From: Rugalucina vietnamica
Lineage: Eukaryota; Mollusca; Bivalvia; Lucinida; Lucinidae
Assembly: GCA_964017185.1 (NCBI GenBank)
Contig: OZ024877.1
Span: forward strand, 878,501-942,500
Length of the DNA: 64,000 bases
Reading direction: 5' to 3'
Each line of letters starts with the position of its first letter. Positions within the stretch are counted from its first letter, which is position 1. Made by a program: the position numbers and the translations under genes. Positions 37,001-42,829 of the stretch are shown here, piece after piece. The notes under the pieces were generated by a model. That model was not told the origin of the DNA. It saw only the letters and a list, made by a program, of their open reading frames with translations, and did not search any database.

Positions 37001-38710
37001 TATAGAAAAATTTGCTAAGTTAAAAATGCTGTAAATTTGTCAAAAATGATTTTTTCAGCATGACAATTGTTCATGCACATCTGCAATATATCTGAAACAT
37101 ATCAGCAAAATATTAAAAGGAAACATTGAAAGCTGTAAGAGGAGTTGATTTCACAAAGTATGTACTTTCAGTACTATGGCAAACATGTTACAGGAAGACT
37201 TAAAAAGTCCCATAACTCTTGCAATACTGACCCTTTGGCCCCTAAATTCATACCACACATGTATTGTCTGATGGTGCAAGTGTGGTGAAAATTTGAAACA
37301 AATCAGGCAAAAGCTACTCAAGTTATTCAGCAAAGATGTCCAAATGTTGACGGAATGACGGAATCACGGAGTCACGGAATCACGGAATGACGGAATGACG
37401 GAGTGACGGAATGACGGACAGGCTGAAAACAGTATACCCCCCTAAAACTTCGTTTTGCGGCGGGTATAATTAGGTGATCTCTTTCTCAGCCCAAACCAGT
37501 ATACTAAATATGGAGGCTCTAGCTTAAATACTTTTTCAGACATCTTGCACACAAGATTTTCAAATTTTGTTTTAAAAGGGGCATAACTCCAAAAAGGCGC
37601 ATAAATTGAACATGAAAAAAATACGGGTCAACTATTTTTTCATGAGGAATCTGTATATGAAATTTCAAAACCCTATCATCCACCGTTCAAAAGTTTCAAA
37701 TGTCACCGAAAAGTGGAAAAATTGATCAAAAATTCCAAATTCTGTATTTTTGTCAAAATTTGACAGAAAGTTCTCAAAAGTTAATCAGGTCATCTACTCC
37801 TCAGCCCCAACTTGAATACCAAATATGAAGGCTCTAGCTCAAATACTTTTTGAGATATCTTGCACACAAGATTTTCAAATTTTGATTTCAAAGGGACATA
37901 ACTCAGAAAAGGGGCATAACTTGGACATGAAAAAAAATATGGGTCAACTAATTTTTAATGAGGAATCTGTTTATGAAATTTCAAAACCCTAGCATTCACC
38001 GTTTAAAAGTTTCAAATTTCACCGAAAAGTGAAAAAATCAATGAAAATTTCAAATTTCCATATTTTTGTCAAAAGTTGACGGAAAGTTCTCAGATGTTAA
38101 TCACGTCATCTACTCATCAGCCTCAACCAGTATACCAAATATGAAGGCTCGAGCTTAAATACTTTTCGAGATATCTTGCACACAAGATTTTCAAATTTTG
38201 TTTTCAAAGGGAAATAACTCAAAAAAGGGGCATAACTTGGACAAGAAAAAAAAATACGGGTCAACTATTTTTTTCATGAGGAATGTGCATATGACATTTC
38301 AAAACCCTAAGATTCACCGTTCAAAAGTTAACAGACGTACACACACACACACACACACACACAGACAGACAGACAGACAGACAAGCCGAAAGCAATATGC
38401 CCTTCCAACTTTTTCAAAGTTGGGGGCATAAAAAATCTCTGTTTATTGCATGGGCAAGTTTTCGTAATGGAAACCTATTGACCCACTAACCAGTGATTGG
38501 AATCATTTGCACATTCTAATGCATCTTTCACAAACCAAGGGCAATAACTCTACTTCATTTCTTACCCAAGACACGAAGTGCACTTAGTACCCTTGGCTTG
38601 CGAAGATGATTCTGGTGATGAGCGTCCTGATTTTACCTTGCCAGTGGAAAACAGAAGTCTTGCAAGAGTGTGTTCCCGACTGGTTTTATACCCAAATCAA
38701 ACAGCTGCAT
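9365..38710 (-). CDS. MRPL3: Mitochondrial ribosomal protein L3 (uL3m), eight exons
   Basis: This is a nuclear gene for a protein of the mitochondrial large ribosomal subunit; uL3 family members sit near the peptidyl-transferase centre. Exons on the minus strand: 38710-38637, 32414-32208, 28945-28855, 16602-16374, 14676-14616, 13569-13458, 12647-12570, 9601-9365. They total 1,089 bases, 362 codons plus stop, close to the 348 of human MRPL3, and every junction keeps phase. Family landmarks are [68 protein letters not shown] and [13 protein letters not shown]. Introns are GT-AG and very repeat-rich (12 kb, 6.2 kb and 3.4 kb in the largest cases). Exon 1 is the least certain. Confidence 0.93.
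9622..9766. repeat. Three tandem copies of a roughly 60-base fragment of repeat R
   Basis: GTTCTAACGTGTACCCACAA occurs three times about 60 bases apart, just upstream of MRPL3 exon 8 (minus strand). The sequence is an arm of the foldback repeat R. Confidence 0.6.
9767..11734 (+). mobile_element. Pearl/Helentron-like element (copy S2) in MRPL3 intron 7
   Basis: The start is CCAGAGGACCAATGGTCCTG and the end hairpin is AGCTCACCTATGAG...GGCTCAGGTGAGCTAA. Inside is one unit related to S1, then about four units of about 324 bases. They are marked by CATTATAAGTCTATGG at about 10532, 10857, 11180 and 11504. The tail GGACGACGGACGGACGCCGG precedes the hairpin. No protein-coding capacity was recognised. 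Confidence 0.75.
11955..12200. repeat. Repeat R copy next to duplicate exon 7
   Basis: It runs from GGAAAACATGTCCGTG to GCATGGGCAAGTTCTGGTAA. Together with the exon fragment at 12205-12260 it is the twin of the unit at 12325-12647. Confidence 0.6.
12205..12260 (-). pseudogene. Duplicate of MRPL3 exon 7, truncated
   Basis: The minus strand reads [18 protein letters not shown], almost identical to exon 7. The first bases of the exon and its acceptor are replaced by GGCTCAGGTGAGCT (12261-12274), the 3' terminus of an S element. Its downstream border is GC, not GT. Probably non-functional. Confidence 0.8.
12325..12556. repeat. Repeat R copy abutting MRPL3 exon 7
   Basis: It has the same structure as 11955-12200 and ends at GGCATGTTTTTGTAATG, 13 bases from the exon 7 donor. 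Confidence 0.6.
12570..12647 (-). CDS. MRPL3: MRPL3 exon 7
   Basis: The acceptor TTTCAG ends at 12648 and the donor GTTAGT starts at 12569. It has 26 whole codons, from [17 protein letters not shown] to K-A-L-K. KMPGxMGN is a signature of the uL3 family. Confidence 0.93.
13082..13250 (+). mobile_element. tRNA-derived SINE with (CAAC) tail
   Basis: The head has an A-box-like TGGTGAAGTGG and a B-box GGTTCGATCCC. The body ends TGTTGGTGGGACATTAAAC, followed by CCAATCAACCAACCAACC. A shorter copy of the body and tail is at about 53427-53482. Confidence 0.7.
13458..13569 (-). CDS. MRPL3: MRPL3 exon 6
   Basis: The acceptor TTTTTTGTAG ends at 13570 and the donor GTAATG starts at 13457. One base completes a Thr codon, then 37 codons read [11 protein letters not shown] to A-I-G-G-G-G. 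It contains the conserved G-F-x-G-V-x-K-R and P-A-S-H-G-x-T-K-x-H-R-R blocks. Confidence 0.93.
13645..13714 (-). pseudogene. Decayed duplicate of MRPL3 exon 6
   Basis: It matches exon 6 for about 70 bases, including the AG|GATAGACCA start, but reads I-D-Q-G-F-stop. It retains the AG acceptor at 13716-13715. MITE-A starts 14 bases further upstream on the minus strand. Confidence 0.8.
13729..13956. mobile_element. MITE-A copy
   Basis: The ends are GAGCCGCCTCGTGGGGAAAC and GGTTTTCTCATGAGGCGGCTC (trimmed). The central hairpin carries AGGGGCTGATCAGCTTCGCA and its complement. It lies in MRPL3 intron 5 beside the decayed exon copy. Confidence 0.8.
14090..14312 (+). mobile_element. 3'-terminal fragment of an S element
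   Basis: It is nearly identical to the last 220 bases of S2 (AGAACCAGAGTCC... to ...GGCTCAGGTGAGCTAA), including the (GACGGACGG)n tail at 14220-14252. Confidence 0.75.
14616..14676 (-). CDS. MRPL3: MRPL3 exon 5
   Basis: The acceptor TCTGTAG ends at 14677 and the donor GTGAGT starts at 14615. Joined to the G left by exon 4 it reads [20 protein letters not shown] and leaves AC for the next codon. Confidence 0.92.
14890..16359 (-). mobile_element. TTAA-flanked MITE U (copy U2), carrying a P insertion
   Basis: It aligns in inverse orientation with U1 (48223-49166). The shared right end is GCAGCGAACATCC then TTAA (16360-16363); the left end is diverged. It fills most of MRPL3 intron 4 and its TTAA lies 10 bases from the exon 4 donor. 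Confidence 0.7.
15660..16218 (+). repeat. 5'-truncated family P 3'-region inserted in U2
   Basis: It begins CCAACTGGTGTTTTTCTTTT and ends GCCTACTTGTACCTT. Comparison with U1 shows that U is continuous across the site (AGAGGT | CTCATTCAG). No target duplication is visible. Confidence 0.75.
16374..16602 (-). CDS. MRPL3: MRPL3 exon 4
   Basis: The acceptor CTCTTCTCCGTTAG ends at 16603 and the donor GTATTG starts at 16373. It reads [15 protein letters not shown], later [21 protein letters not shown], 229 bases, leaving one G. Its first 30-odd bases together with the acceptor are the source of the minisatellite that occupies 16567-18476 and 26834-27835. Confidence 0.9.
16567..18476 (-). repeat. 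Minisatellite made of the MRPL3 exon 4 splice acceptor and exon start (left arm)
   Basis: There are about 36 units of two lengths. The 45-base form, on the minus strand, contains TTCTCCGTTAG|GTTATAGAC and the next coding bases to GTACCTC. The 59-base form adds TTATTGCTAATGAACAC. The first unit is the true exon boundary at 16602. Substitutions before the junction (GTTAG, GATAG, TTTAG, CTTCAG) nearly all keep AG; the unit near 17319 lost it. The array is split by an LTR element. Confidence 0.93.
18477..19303 (-). repeat. 3' LTR
   Basis: It is bounded by TGTTA and TAACA on the plus strand and 827 bases long. I saw no difference from the partner at 26007-26833. Confidence 0.93.
19304..19315 (-). 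promoter_or_regulatory. Polypurine tract
   Basis: The minus strand reads GAAGAGGGGAAG immediately before the 3' LTR, the expected primer site for plus-strand DNA synthesis. Confidence 0.8.
19451..19892 (-). pseudogene. Retrotransposon RNase H domain, cut from pol by a transposon
   Basis: After the transposon border the frame reads through the connection region into an RNase H of gypsy type. Visible motifs are [22 protein letters not shown] and VVFSDHNPL, with a final [13 protein letters not shown] and stop at 19451. These supply the usual acidic residues. The open frame extends into the transposon (to 20005), but that part is not retrotransposon protein. Confidence 0.88.
19893..21331. mobile_element. 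Non-autonomous DNA transposon inside the RNase H region
   Basis: The inverted ends are CAGGGTGCCCGGTGAC and GTTACCGGGCACCCTG. A 6-base duplication AATGAC is at 19887-19892 and 21332-21337. Both subterminal zones repeat AAAATATAGG or TTTTATAGG several times. No transposase was seen. A 38-base tandem pair lies at about 20643-20720. It is 1,439 bases long. Confidence 0.88.
21332..23304 (-). CDS. Retrotransposon integrase core and reverse transcriptase
   Basis: The frame is open from about 23304; the first Met is at 23298. Integrase core: D17 ([10 protein letters not shown]), D76 (QSDQGSNF) and E112 ([11 protein letters not shown]), a DD35E spacing. A GPY-like segment follows near residue 240 (ARYYGPCTV). 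Reverse transcriptase runs from about residue 380, with [11 protein letters not shown] and the catalytic Y534-I-D-D. The frame then enters the transposon at 21331. The order IN then RT is direct sequence evidence for a Gmr1-like plan. Confidence 0.92.
23276..25456 (-). CDS. Retrotransposon gag C-half, zinc knuckle, protease and integrase zinc finger
   Basis: The frame is open from 25456; the first Met is at 25288. From that Met: a gag-like helical region (residues 20-190), a CCHC knuckle C255-x2-C-x4-H-x4-C268, protease L-R-D-T-G-A at 347-352, and a C-terminal H-H-C-C integrase finger ([12 protein letters not shown] ... CKSCHTC). The frame stops at 23276 just after the finger. The next domain continues one frame over, past a run of six A residues (T on plus strand, 23305-23310). 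Confidence 0.9.
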   Translation of the reverse strand, partial: QRELEREKIELEKEKLEREERLEKEKLEREERLEIEKEKFKFEIEEKERERQFQLRMKEIELNDKSKSLSSDTSKIFDVTKHIRLVPPFQEKEVDKYFLHFEKVAENLKWPKEHWTLLLQSVVIGKAREIYTQLSLEQSSDYDTVKEFILKAYELVPEAYRQKFRDCRKEHDQTHVEFARTKEQLFDRWCSSKKVGSDHAKLRQLMLVEEFKRCINSDVKAFLNEREVENLETAARLADDYALTHKASFVNKPYPRKPYNPQSKQITPQSKPYSPQSGPKANPSNPTDNSSPKPKFSSENKGQNPLSQPICNYCKKTGHIISECLALKRKKERENIDSAKPTGLTSLKAKPQSCIQEENPILTRTCKESVSEDSIMEIYEPFLSDGFVSLNSDSAQSTPIKILRDTGASQSLILADTLPFSEKSSSGTSVLIQGVECGFVNVPLHNIYLSSDLVKGPVAVGIRPSLPFKGIHLLLGNDLAGDKVVVNPLLTSTPCVDQPPDPIEQEIPDLYPSCAVTRAMAKKAKLYDGMQDINLTDTLIGQSFNKEISTSLSPSQSDIQTDPSNPRSGSENDLSPSTSNDQGHDQMSRSQLCKEQHSDSDISPLFERAFNENEISQVPVCYYVKNGILMRKWRPPDVSAADEWTVNHQIVVPRVYRPEILNLAHETPMSGHLGVNKTYHKILNHFYWPGLKSDVSQHCKSCHTCQMVGKPNQTIQKSSIAAHSCL
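25428..25895 (-). CDS. Retrotransposon gag N-terminus with coiled coil
   Basis: Starts [20 protein letters not shown]. From about residue 70 it is a charged coiled coil rich in repeats like [12 protein letters not shown]. It stops at 25428, but the same coiled coil continues in the next frame from 25456. The break is at a run of six A residues (25457-25462). Confidence 0.85.
   Translation of the reverse strand: MSFKLSDFIAAPSQELLDKAKKSDLLDIADHYGLSNIKTSMLKHEIKNILIQFFVDEEIFDSSATSQILVTQTDLQLRELEIKRQIEMEKLKFEYEERIRLETLERGERIRAEKAEREERIRLETLEREERMHKQKLEMEEQEKEKTKRIRTRKN
25985..26002 (-). promoter_or_regulatory. Primer binding site, tRNA-Pro type
   Basis: The minus strand reads TGGGGGCTCGTCCGGGAT, complementary to the 3' end of tRNA-Pro, the same 18 bases familiar from murine gammaretroviruses. 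It lies four bases inside the 5' LTR. Confidence 0.88.
26007..26833 (-). repeat. 5' LTR
   Basis: It is 827 bases, the same sequence as 18477-19303 shifted by 7,530. TGTTA/TAACA ends are present. Confidence 0.93.
26834..27835 (-). repeat. Minisatellite of MRPL3 exon 4 acceptor (right arm)
   Basis: About 17 units, nearly all 59 bases. The order of variant units repeats that of 17640-18476 at a constant offset near 9,234 bases, for example the short unit CCTAAAGGCATCAGCAATAA at 18355 and 27590. This shows a block duplication within the array. Confidence 0.9.
27836..28264. other. MRPL3 intron 3 stretch with poly(A) and (TA)n
   Basis: An A-run is followed by alternating TA at about 27968-28018. 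Nothing else was recognised. Confidence 0.6.
28265..28501. mobile_element. MITE-A copy
   Basis: GAGCCGTGACACGAGAAAAC at the left and TTTTTTCATGACGTGTCTC at the right. Central hairpin around GCTGATCAGCTGTGCAGT. Confidence 0.75.
28855..28945 (-). CDS. MRPL3: MRPL3 exon 3
   Basis: The acceptor TTTCTCAG ends at 28946 and the donor GTATGG starts at 28854. One base completes an Asn codon, then [21 protein letters not shown] to T-L-L-Q. It aligns with the vertebrate segment VGLIALKLGMMPLWTKDG. Confidence 0.93.
28960..29198. mobile_element. MITE-A copy 14 bases upstream of MRPL3 exon 3
   Basis: GAGCCTCTGCATGAGAAAAA at the left and GGTTTTCTTATGTGGCGGCTC (shortened) at the right, with a central hairpin. 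Only 14 intron bases remain between it and the exon. Confidence 0.8.
29246..30758 (+). mobile_element. Pearl-like element (copy S3) with 161-base units
   Basis: It begins ACTAGAAGG, then ATATGTCCCCCCC. There are about seven units of about 161 bases, each with CCCATCTACAATCCCAAACC (29453, 29608, 29769, 29930, 30091, 30237, 30398). A (GCCGAC)n tail (30667-30703) follows, then the inverted end GGAGGGGGGACATAA. It is in MRPL3 intron 2. Confidence 0.75.
30835..31407 (+). mobile_element. Pearl-like element (copy S4)
   Basis: The ends are CATACCCCCGGCA and TGCCGGGGGTATAA. There are two units of about 340 bases (ATAAGCCAGAGATTGTTGAT and a close match) and a (CAGA)n tail at 31330-31362. Confidence 0.7.
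31408..32207. repeat. MRPL3 intron 2 stretch with foldback FB copies
   Basis: A partial FB copy ends near 31919 (TATATCCTTGGGACC). A fuller copy runs from 31920 to 32162, with the self-complementary core ATGCCAACAATTGTTGGCAT. The rest holds nothing recognised. Confidence 0.65.
32208..32414 (-). CDS. MRPL3: MRPL3 exon 2
   Basis: The acceptor CTACATTACAG ends at 32415 and the donor GTAAGTG starts at 32207. It reads [14 protein letters not shown] to [13 protein letters not shown] and leaves AA. The E-P-W-P-x-x-P-W block matches the vertebrate protein. Confidence 0.92.
33185..33398 (-). mobile_element. tRNA-derived SINE
   Basis: On the minus strand the head GGGATCGCGGTGGCATAGTT carries an A-box-like segment. 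GAGTTCGATCC is the B-box. It is followed by GTTGAGTCCTTGAGCAAGGC, a motif common in animal SINEs. Confidence 0.65.
33920..34030 (+). mobile_element. tRNA-like SINE head
   Basis: AGAAGCCTAGTGGTGGATTA and GTGTTCGATTCC resemble A and B boxes 45-55 bases apart. The tail is not clear. A SINE-type tail (GATTAGGACGTAAAG then CAAACAAACAAAC) is at 34660-34700. Confidence 0.45.
35371..38430 (+). mobile_element. Pearl-like element (copy S5), carrying S6
   Basis: It starts ACTAGAAATGCG then TATGCCCCCAAC, and ends GTTGGGGGCATAA. Three units of about 300 bases (ACACAAGATTTTCAAATTTT at about 37550, 37865 and 38182). The tail is (AC)n plus (AGAC)n at 38338-38382. It is inserted in repeat R. Confidence 0.7.
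35624..37469 (+). mobile_element. Pearl-like element (copy S6) nested in S5
   Basis: It starts ACTAGAAATTGG, then GTATACCCCCCGCAAAA, and ends TTTTGCGGCGGGTATAA. Units of about 175-200 bases share GCTGTAAATTTGTCAAAAAT. The tail is (GACGGAAT)n at 37353-37420. Confidence 0.7.
38637..38710 (-). CDS. MRPL3: MRPL3 exon 1 with presumed mitochondrial targeting sequence
   Basis: ATG at 38710, then [15 protein letters not shown] to P-L-A, leaving AG before the donor GTAAAA. Joined with exon 2 this gives A-R-S-L-V-C-Y in frame. It was chosen because it supplies the phase exon 2 needs and a start codon. The N-terminus is not conserved, so another first exon is possible. Confidence 0.5.
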
Positions 38711-39383
38711 AAATAAATCCATTAAAAATGAAGATAGAGAATCATATGGTAGAAAATAGACTACATGTACTTAAGAAAGCTATAAATTTGATTTGTTTAT
38801 TAAGGGTAAACATTACCATTGTTTATGAGCACACTATTTGCGCAACATCGGGGTTTATTATGTGCATGTTACGCGTAGCTTTTAACGTCGTTTTGTTTTG
38901 ATTTTTTAATGATGTTACAAGCTGTAGAATCTTATTCTGTTTGTTTGTGCATAATTAAGTCCTAAAATTAGTATACATATACATGTAGTTCATTTTTATT
39001 TTAAACTTAGTTTCTGTGGTAATCCATAAATCCCAATTCCTTTTTAAGGTTAATTATATGTAAACCGGTTATTTCGCTGTTGACGTCCCATAAATATACA
39101 CAACGTCAGTGCAACGTTTGGCATTAAAATGAAAAAGGCGGGAATGTTGAACGGTATTTTTTCTCTATATCTTCCGACGCAATGCGGTGACCCCCTTTTT
39201 TAGTTTCAAATTTTAAATATTTACATTGTTTTCTATCTTTTGGTGTAATTTAATCAAAATCATATGCGTAGTTTAGGAGATATCGCAAAAATACTTTTTG
39301 CAGGTTTTAATAAATGGCGGAAAAGTTAATTTTACTTGTAATCTCCTCAATTTAAGAGCAAAAAGTATCAAAATGTGAGAAAA
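38711..39383. other. MRPL3 upstream region
   Basis: This should hold the MRPL3 promoter. I see no TATA box or clear CpG cluster, and no gene. GCGTAGCTTTTAACGTCG near 38875 is the only CpG-richer spot. Confidence 0.3.
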
Positions 39384-41382
39384 CAAGTAGCCCAGGGGCA
39401 ACGATCGCTTACCTGAGAGTCAACAAGTACAGTAACTGGACAAAGTAATTGGGGTTTTTACCATATATGGGTATGGTGGCCATCTTTGTCATGTGACCTT
39501 GAAACCCTACTTACATCATCAGAAGAGCTCTTGTCTGGATTGTGTATCCTCTTTTCTGCCATTTTGGTTCACTTGAAAAAATCATCTAACAAGGTCAGGG
39601 TCCTATAATGACCCCCGGGGTGGGGCCATATTTGACCCCAGGGGCAAGATTGGTATGATTTATGTAGAGCTCCACATGACAATGTTGTATATCAAATATA
39701 CAAGCTTTGTGTCATGCTGTTGCAGAGAAGATTTTTTTTCATATATTTCCATTATAAGTCTATGGTAGATAATGACATGCCTGGGGTGTGGCCTGTATGG
39801 ACCCCAGGGGCACCGTTGGCAGCATTTATAAAGGAGAGGATTATACATTGGTCCACACAACATATTCAAGCTCTGGGCCATATGGTTTCGGAGAAGATGA
39901 TTTTTTTATGTTTTTCCCATGACCGTATGGAGCCCAGGGGCACGGTTGGCAGGATTAGGATTTATAAAGAGGACCATTATACATTGCTACAAACAAAATA
40001 TGAAAGCTTTGGGCCTTGTGGTTTTGGAGAAGAAGATTTTTTAAAGTTTTTCCCATGACGCCCGCAGGGTGGGGCCCGTATAGACCCCAGAGGCACGGTT
40101 GGCAGGATTTATAAAGAGGAACACTATACATTGCTACAAACAAAATATGAAAGCTCTGGGCCTTGTGGTTTCGGAGAAGAAATTTTTTTATGTTTTTCCC
40201 ATGACGCCCCCGGGGCGGGCCCGTATGGACCCCAGGGGCATGGATGGTTGACAGAATTTATAAAGAAGACCACTATACATTGCTACTGACAAAATATGAA
40301 AGCTCTGGGCCTTGTGGTTTCGGAGAAGAAGATTTTTTTATGTTTTTCCCATTGTAAGTCTATGGGAGCCAATGACCCCCAGGGCGGGGCCATTTTTGAC
40401 CCCAGGGGCATGATTGGCAGGATTTATATAGAGGACCCCTAAACATTGAGCACTACATACAAAATATGAAAGCTTTGGGCCTTGTGGTTTTAGAGAAGAT
40501 TTTTTTATGTTTTTCCCATGACACCCCCGGGGCAGGGCCCGTATGGACCCCAGGGGCATGGTAGGCAGGATTTATAAAGAGGACCATTATACATTCCTAC
40601 ACACAAAATATGAAGGCTCTGGGGCTTGTGATTTCGGAGAAGATGATTTTTTAAAGTTTTTCCCATGATGCCCCCGGGACGGGGCCCGTATGGACCCCAG
40701 GGGCACGGTTGGCAGGATTTATAAAGAGGAATACTATATATTGCTACAAACAAAAAATACTATATATTGCTAAAAACAAAACATTGAGCACTACATACAA
40801 AATATGAAAGCTTTGGGCCTTGTGGTTTCAGAGAAGAAGATTTTTTATGTTTTACCCATGACCCCCCATATGGACCCCAGGGGCACGGCAGGCAGGATTT
40901 ATAAAGAGGACCACTATACATTGCTACACACAAAATATGAAAGCTCTGGGTCTTGTGGTTTTGGAGAAGATTTTTTTATGTTTTTCCCATTGTAAGTCTA
41001 TGGGAGCTAATGATCCCCGGGGCGGGGCCATTTTTGACCCCAGGGGCATGATTGGCAGGATTTATATAGAGGACCACTAAACATTGCTACATACAAAATA
41101 TGAAAGCTTTGGGCTTGTGGTTTTAGAGAAGAAGATTTTTTTATGTTTTTCCCATGACACCCCCGGGGCGGGGCCCATATGGACCCCAGGGGCATGGCAG
41201 GCAGGATTTATAAAGAGGACCATTATACATTGCTAGTTTGCTACACACAAAATATGAAAGCTCTGGGCCTTGTGGTTTCTGAGAAGAAGATTTGAGTTTG
41301 AAAATGTGGACGGACGGACGGACGCCGGCTCAACTACTGTACTATAAGCTCACCTTGTGAGCCTTCGGCTCAGGTGAGCTAA
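39384..41382 (+). mobile_element. Pearl-like element (copy S7)
   Basis: The start is AGTAGCCCAGGGGCAACGAT, then CTTACCTGAG. About ten units of 140-190 bases share GACCCCAGGGGCA, AAAGCTCTGGGCCTTGTGG and GAGAAGAAGATTTTTT. The tail (GACGG)n is at 41310-41330, and the hairpin AGCTCACCTTGTGAG...CTCAGGTGAGCTAA ends it. Short open frames inside are by-products. Confidence 0.75.
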
Positions 41383-42829
41383 TAACATTCTTCGTGTGTT
41401 TGAGTTGTTTTTATAGCAATAACTTATGTACAAAACACATATTCGCTACAAGTGCGGTTTTCTGAAATGCACGAGAAACATCCAAAAAGTTCGGATACCA
41501 TGGATACGAGGCTGGTGACCCCCCCCCCCCCCCATTTTTATTTTGATTTTAGTCCAATGATACAATTATCTTGTAGCATGTGAAGTTTCATTAAAATCAT
41601 ATGCCGGAATTGAATAGTAATGTTTTCCTTTAAACATGATGAAGGTGAGCATTTTATTCCATTTATGATTTTTATAATAAAAATCAATATTACATAGATG
41701 CTTGAAGTGTAGACTGTTGGGCATTATCCAGGTGTAAATGATCCAAACAATCATATACCGAATTCGTTCTAATTAGCGCACATGCTCCAATAAGCGCACA
41801 CCATAGCCGTTTCCGAAAAGCAAGCACAGAAGCGCACACTGCTCCACTAACATATTGATATTTGTTACCAATTTTACACATAAATACGTATTAGAATTTA
41901 ACCTTATCTATTAAAAACTACTTTGCAACGATTGGAATTCGTACATGAATTTCAACAGCGTATGTGTTTTGTTTCCTAGTGTGCACTTATTAGAACAATA
42001 TTTTGTTACATTAACTTAAAGTTATTTTGAAAAGTTTAGCGCACTGTGCGCTTATTAGAATGATTACGGTAAATTAAAATGATTTTATCGCGTGTAAACT
42101 GTTAATTGCAAATAATTACTCAACAATCGCTCAAACAATTAAGAAACTGAAATATGTTAGTGGGAGAATACACATGTAAACAGAACTTTTTTTCCATGGC
42201 AGACATGAAAGGCTGACAAGAAACAGTAGCATCCTGTTGACTGGTGCACTTTTGAAAAATCAGCATGCATCCTGATGAAATATGTAGTAGGGTCTTTCAT
42301 GTATTGATGTACATGTTGATTCGAATTGGAATCTTAGATTTCTAAGATAGATACTGCAGTTGGCATAATTGCACTGAAAGTCGGAACAGTGTAAGCAAAA
42401 ACTTGTCATGGCCGAATACAACAATCACAAAGTTTTCATGTTTTATTTTGAAGTTTACTATCAGCGACATTAAATACAACTACAACTTTATGTCATTTCG
42501 CTAGGGAAAACAGCTGCATTAAAAAGGTTTCTACTTTTGGCCTATAACTAATCAGCTTATCAAGCAAAGCAATACCCCCCCCCCCCTCCCCACAATGTCA
42601 AGACACACACAAACTTTCATTCTCCCTTAGTTTTTGTTTGTTCTGCTGTTGCAACTCAAATGTAGCACAAAGAATGCAGGATAAAAATTGGTTGTGGCGC
42701 CTATTGTCGCTCTTTTACTTTTTTCAGATTATTAACATATCTCTAAAATCTGGTAACTTGATGACCACAGTTGAGCCTGCGAATTGGGAAGAGCGTTCTT
42801 CAAACCAAACCTACACTTTGAAATCTGTA
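41383..42829. other. Intergenic, with a MITE at 41755-42071
   Basis: The MITE ends are TACCGAATTCGTTCTAATTA and TAATAAGCGCAC-like sequence inverted at GCGCTTATTAGAATGATTAC. C-runs lie at 41519-41534 and 42574-42589. No exon was seen. Confidence 0.5.

Larger units (their letters stand above)
32492..38470. repeat. Repeat R, foldback type, split by two insertions in MRPL3 intron 1
   Basis: Pieces at 32492-32542, 35190-35370 and 38431-38470 together rebuild a copy like 12325-12556. The middle piece contains a long palindrome centred at about 35279 (GTTAGAACCGCCTCGG then its complement). The insertions are element T and S5. Confidence 0.7.
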
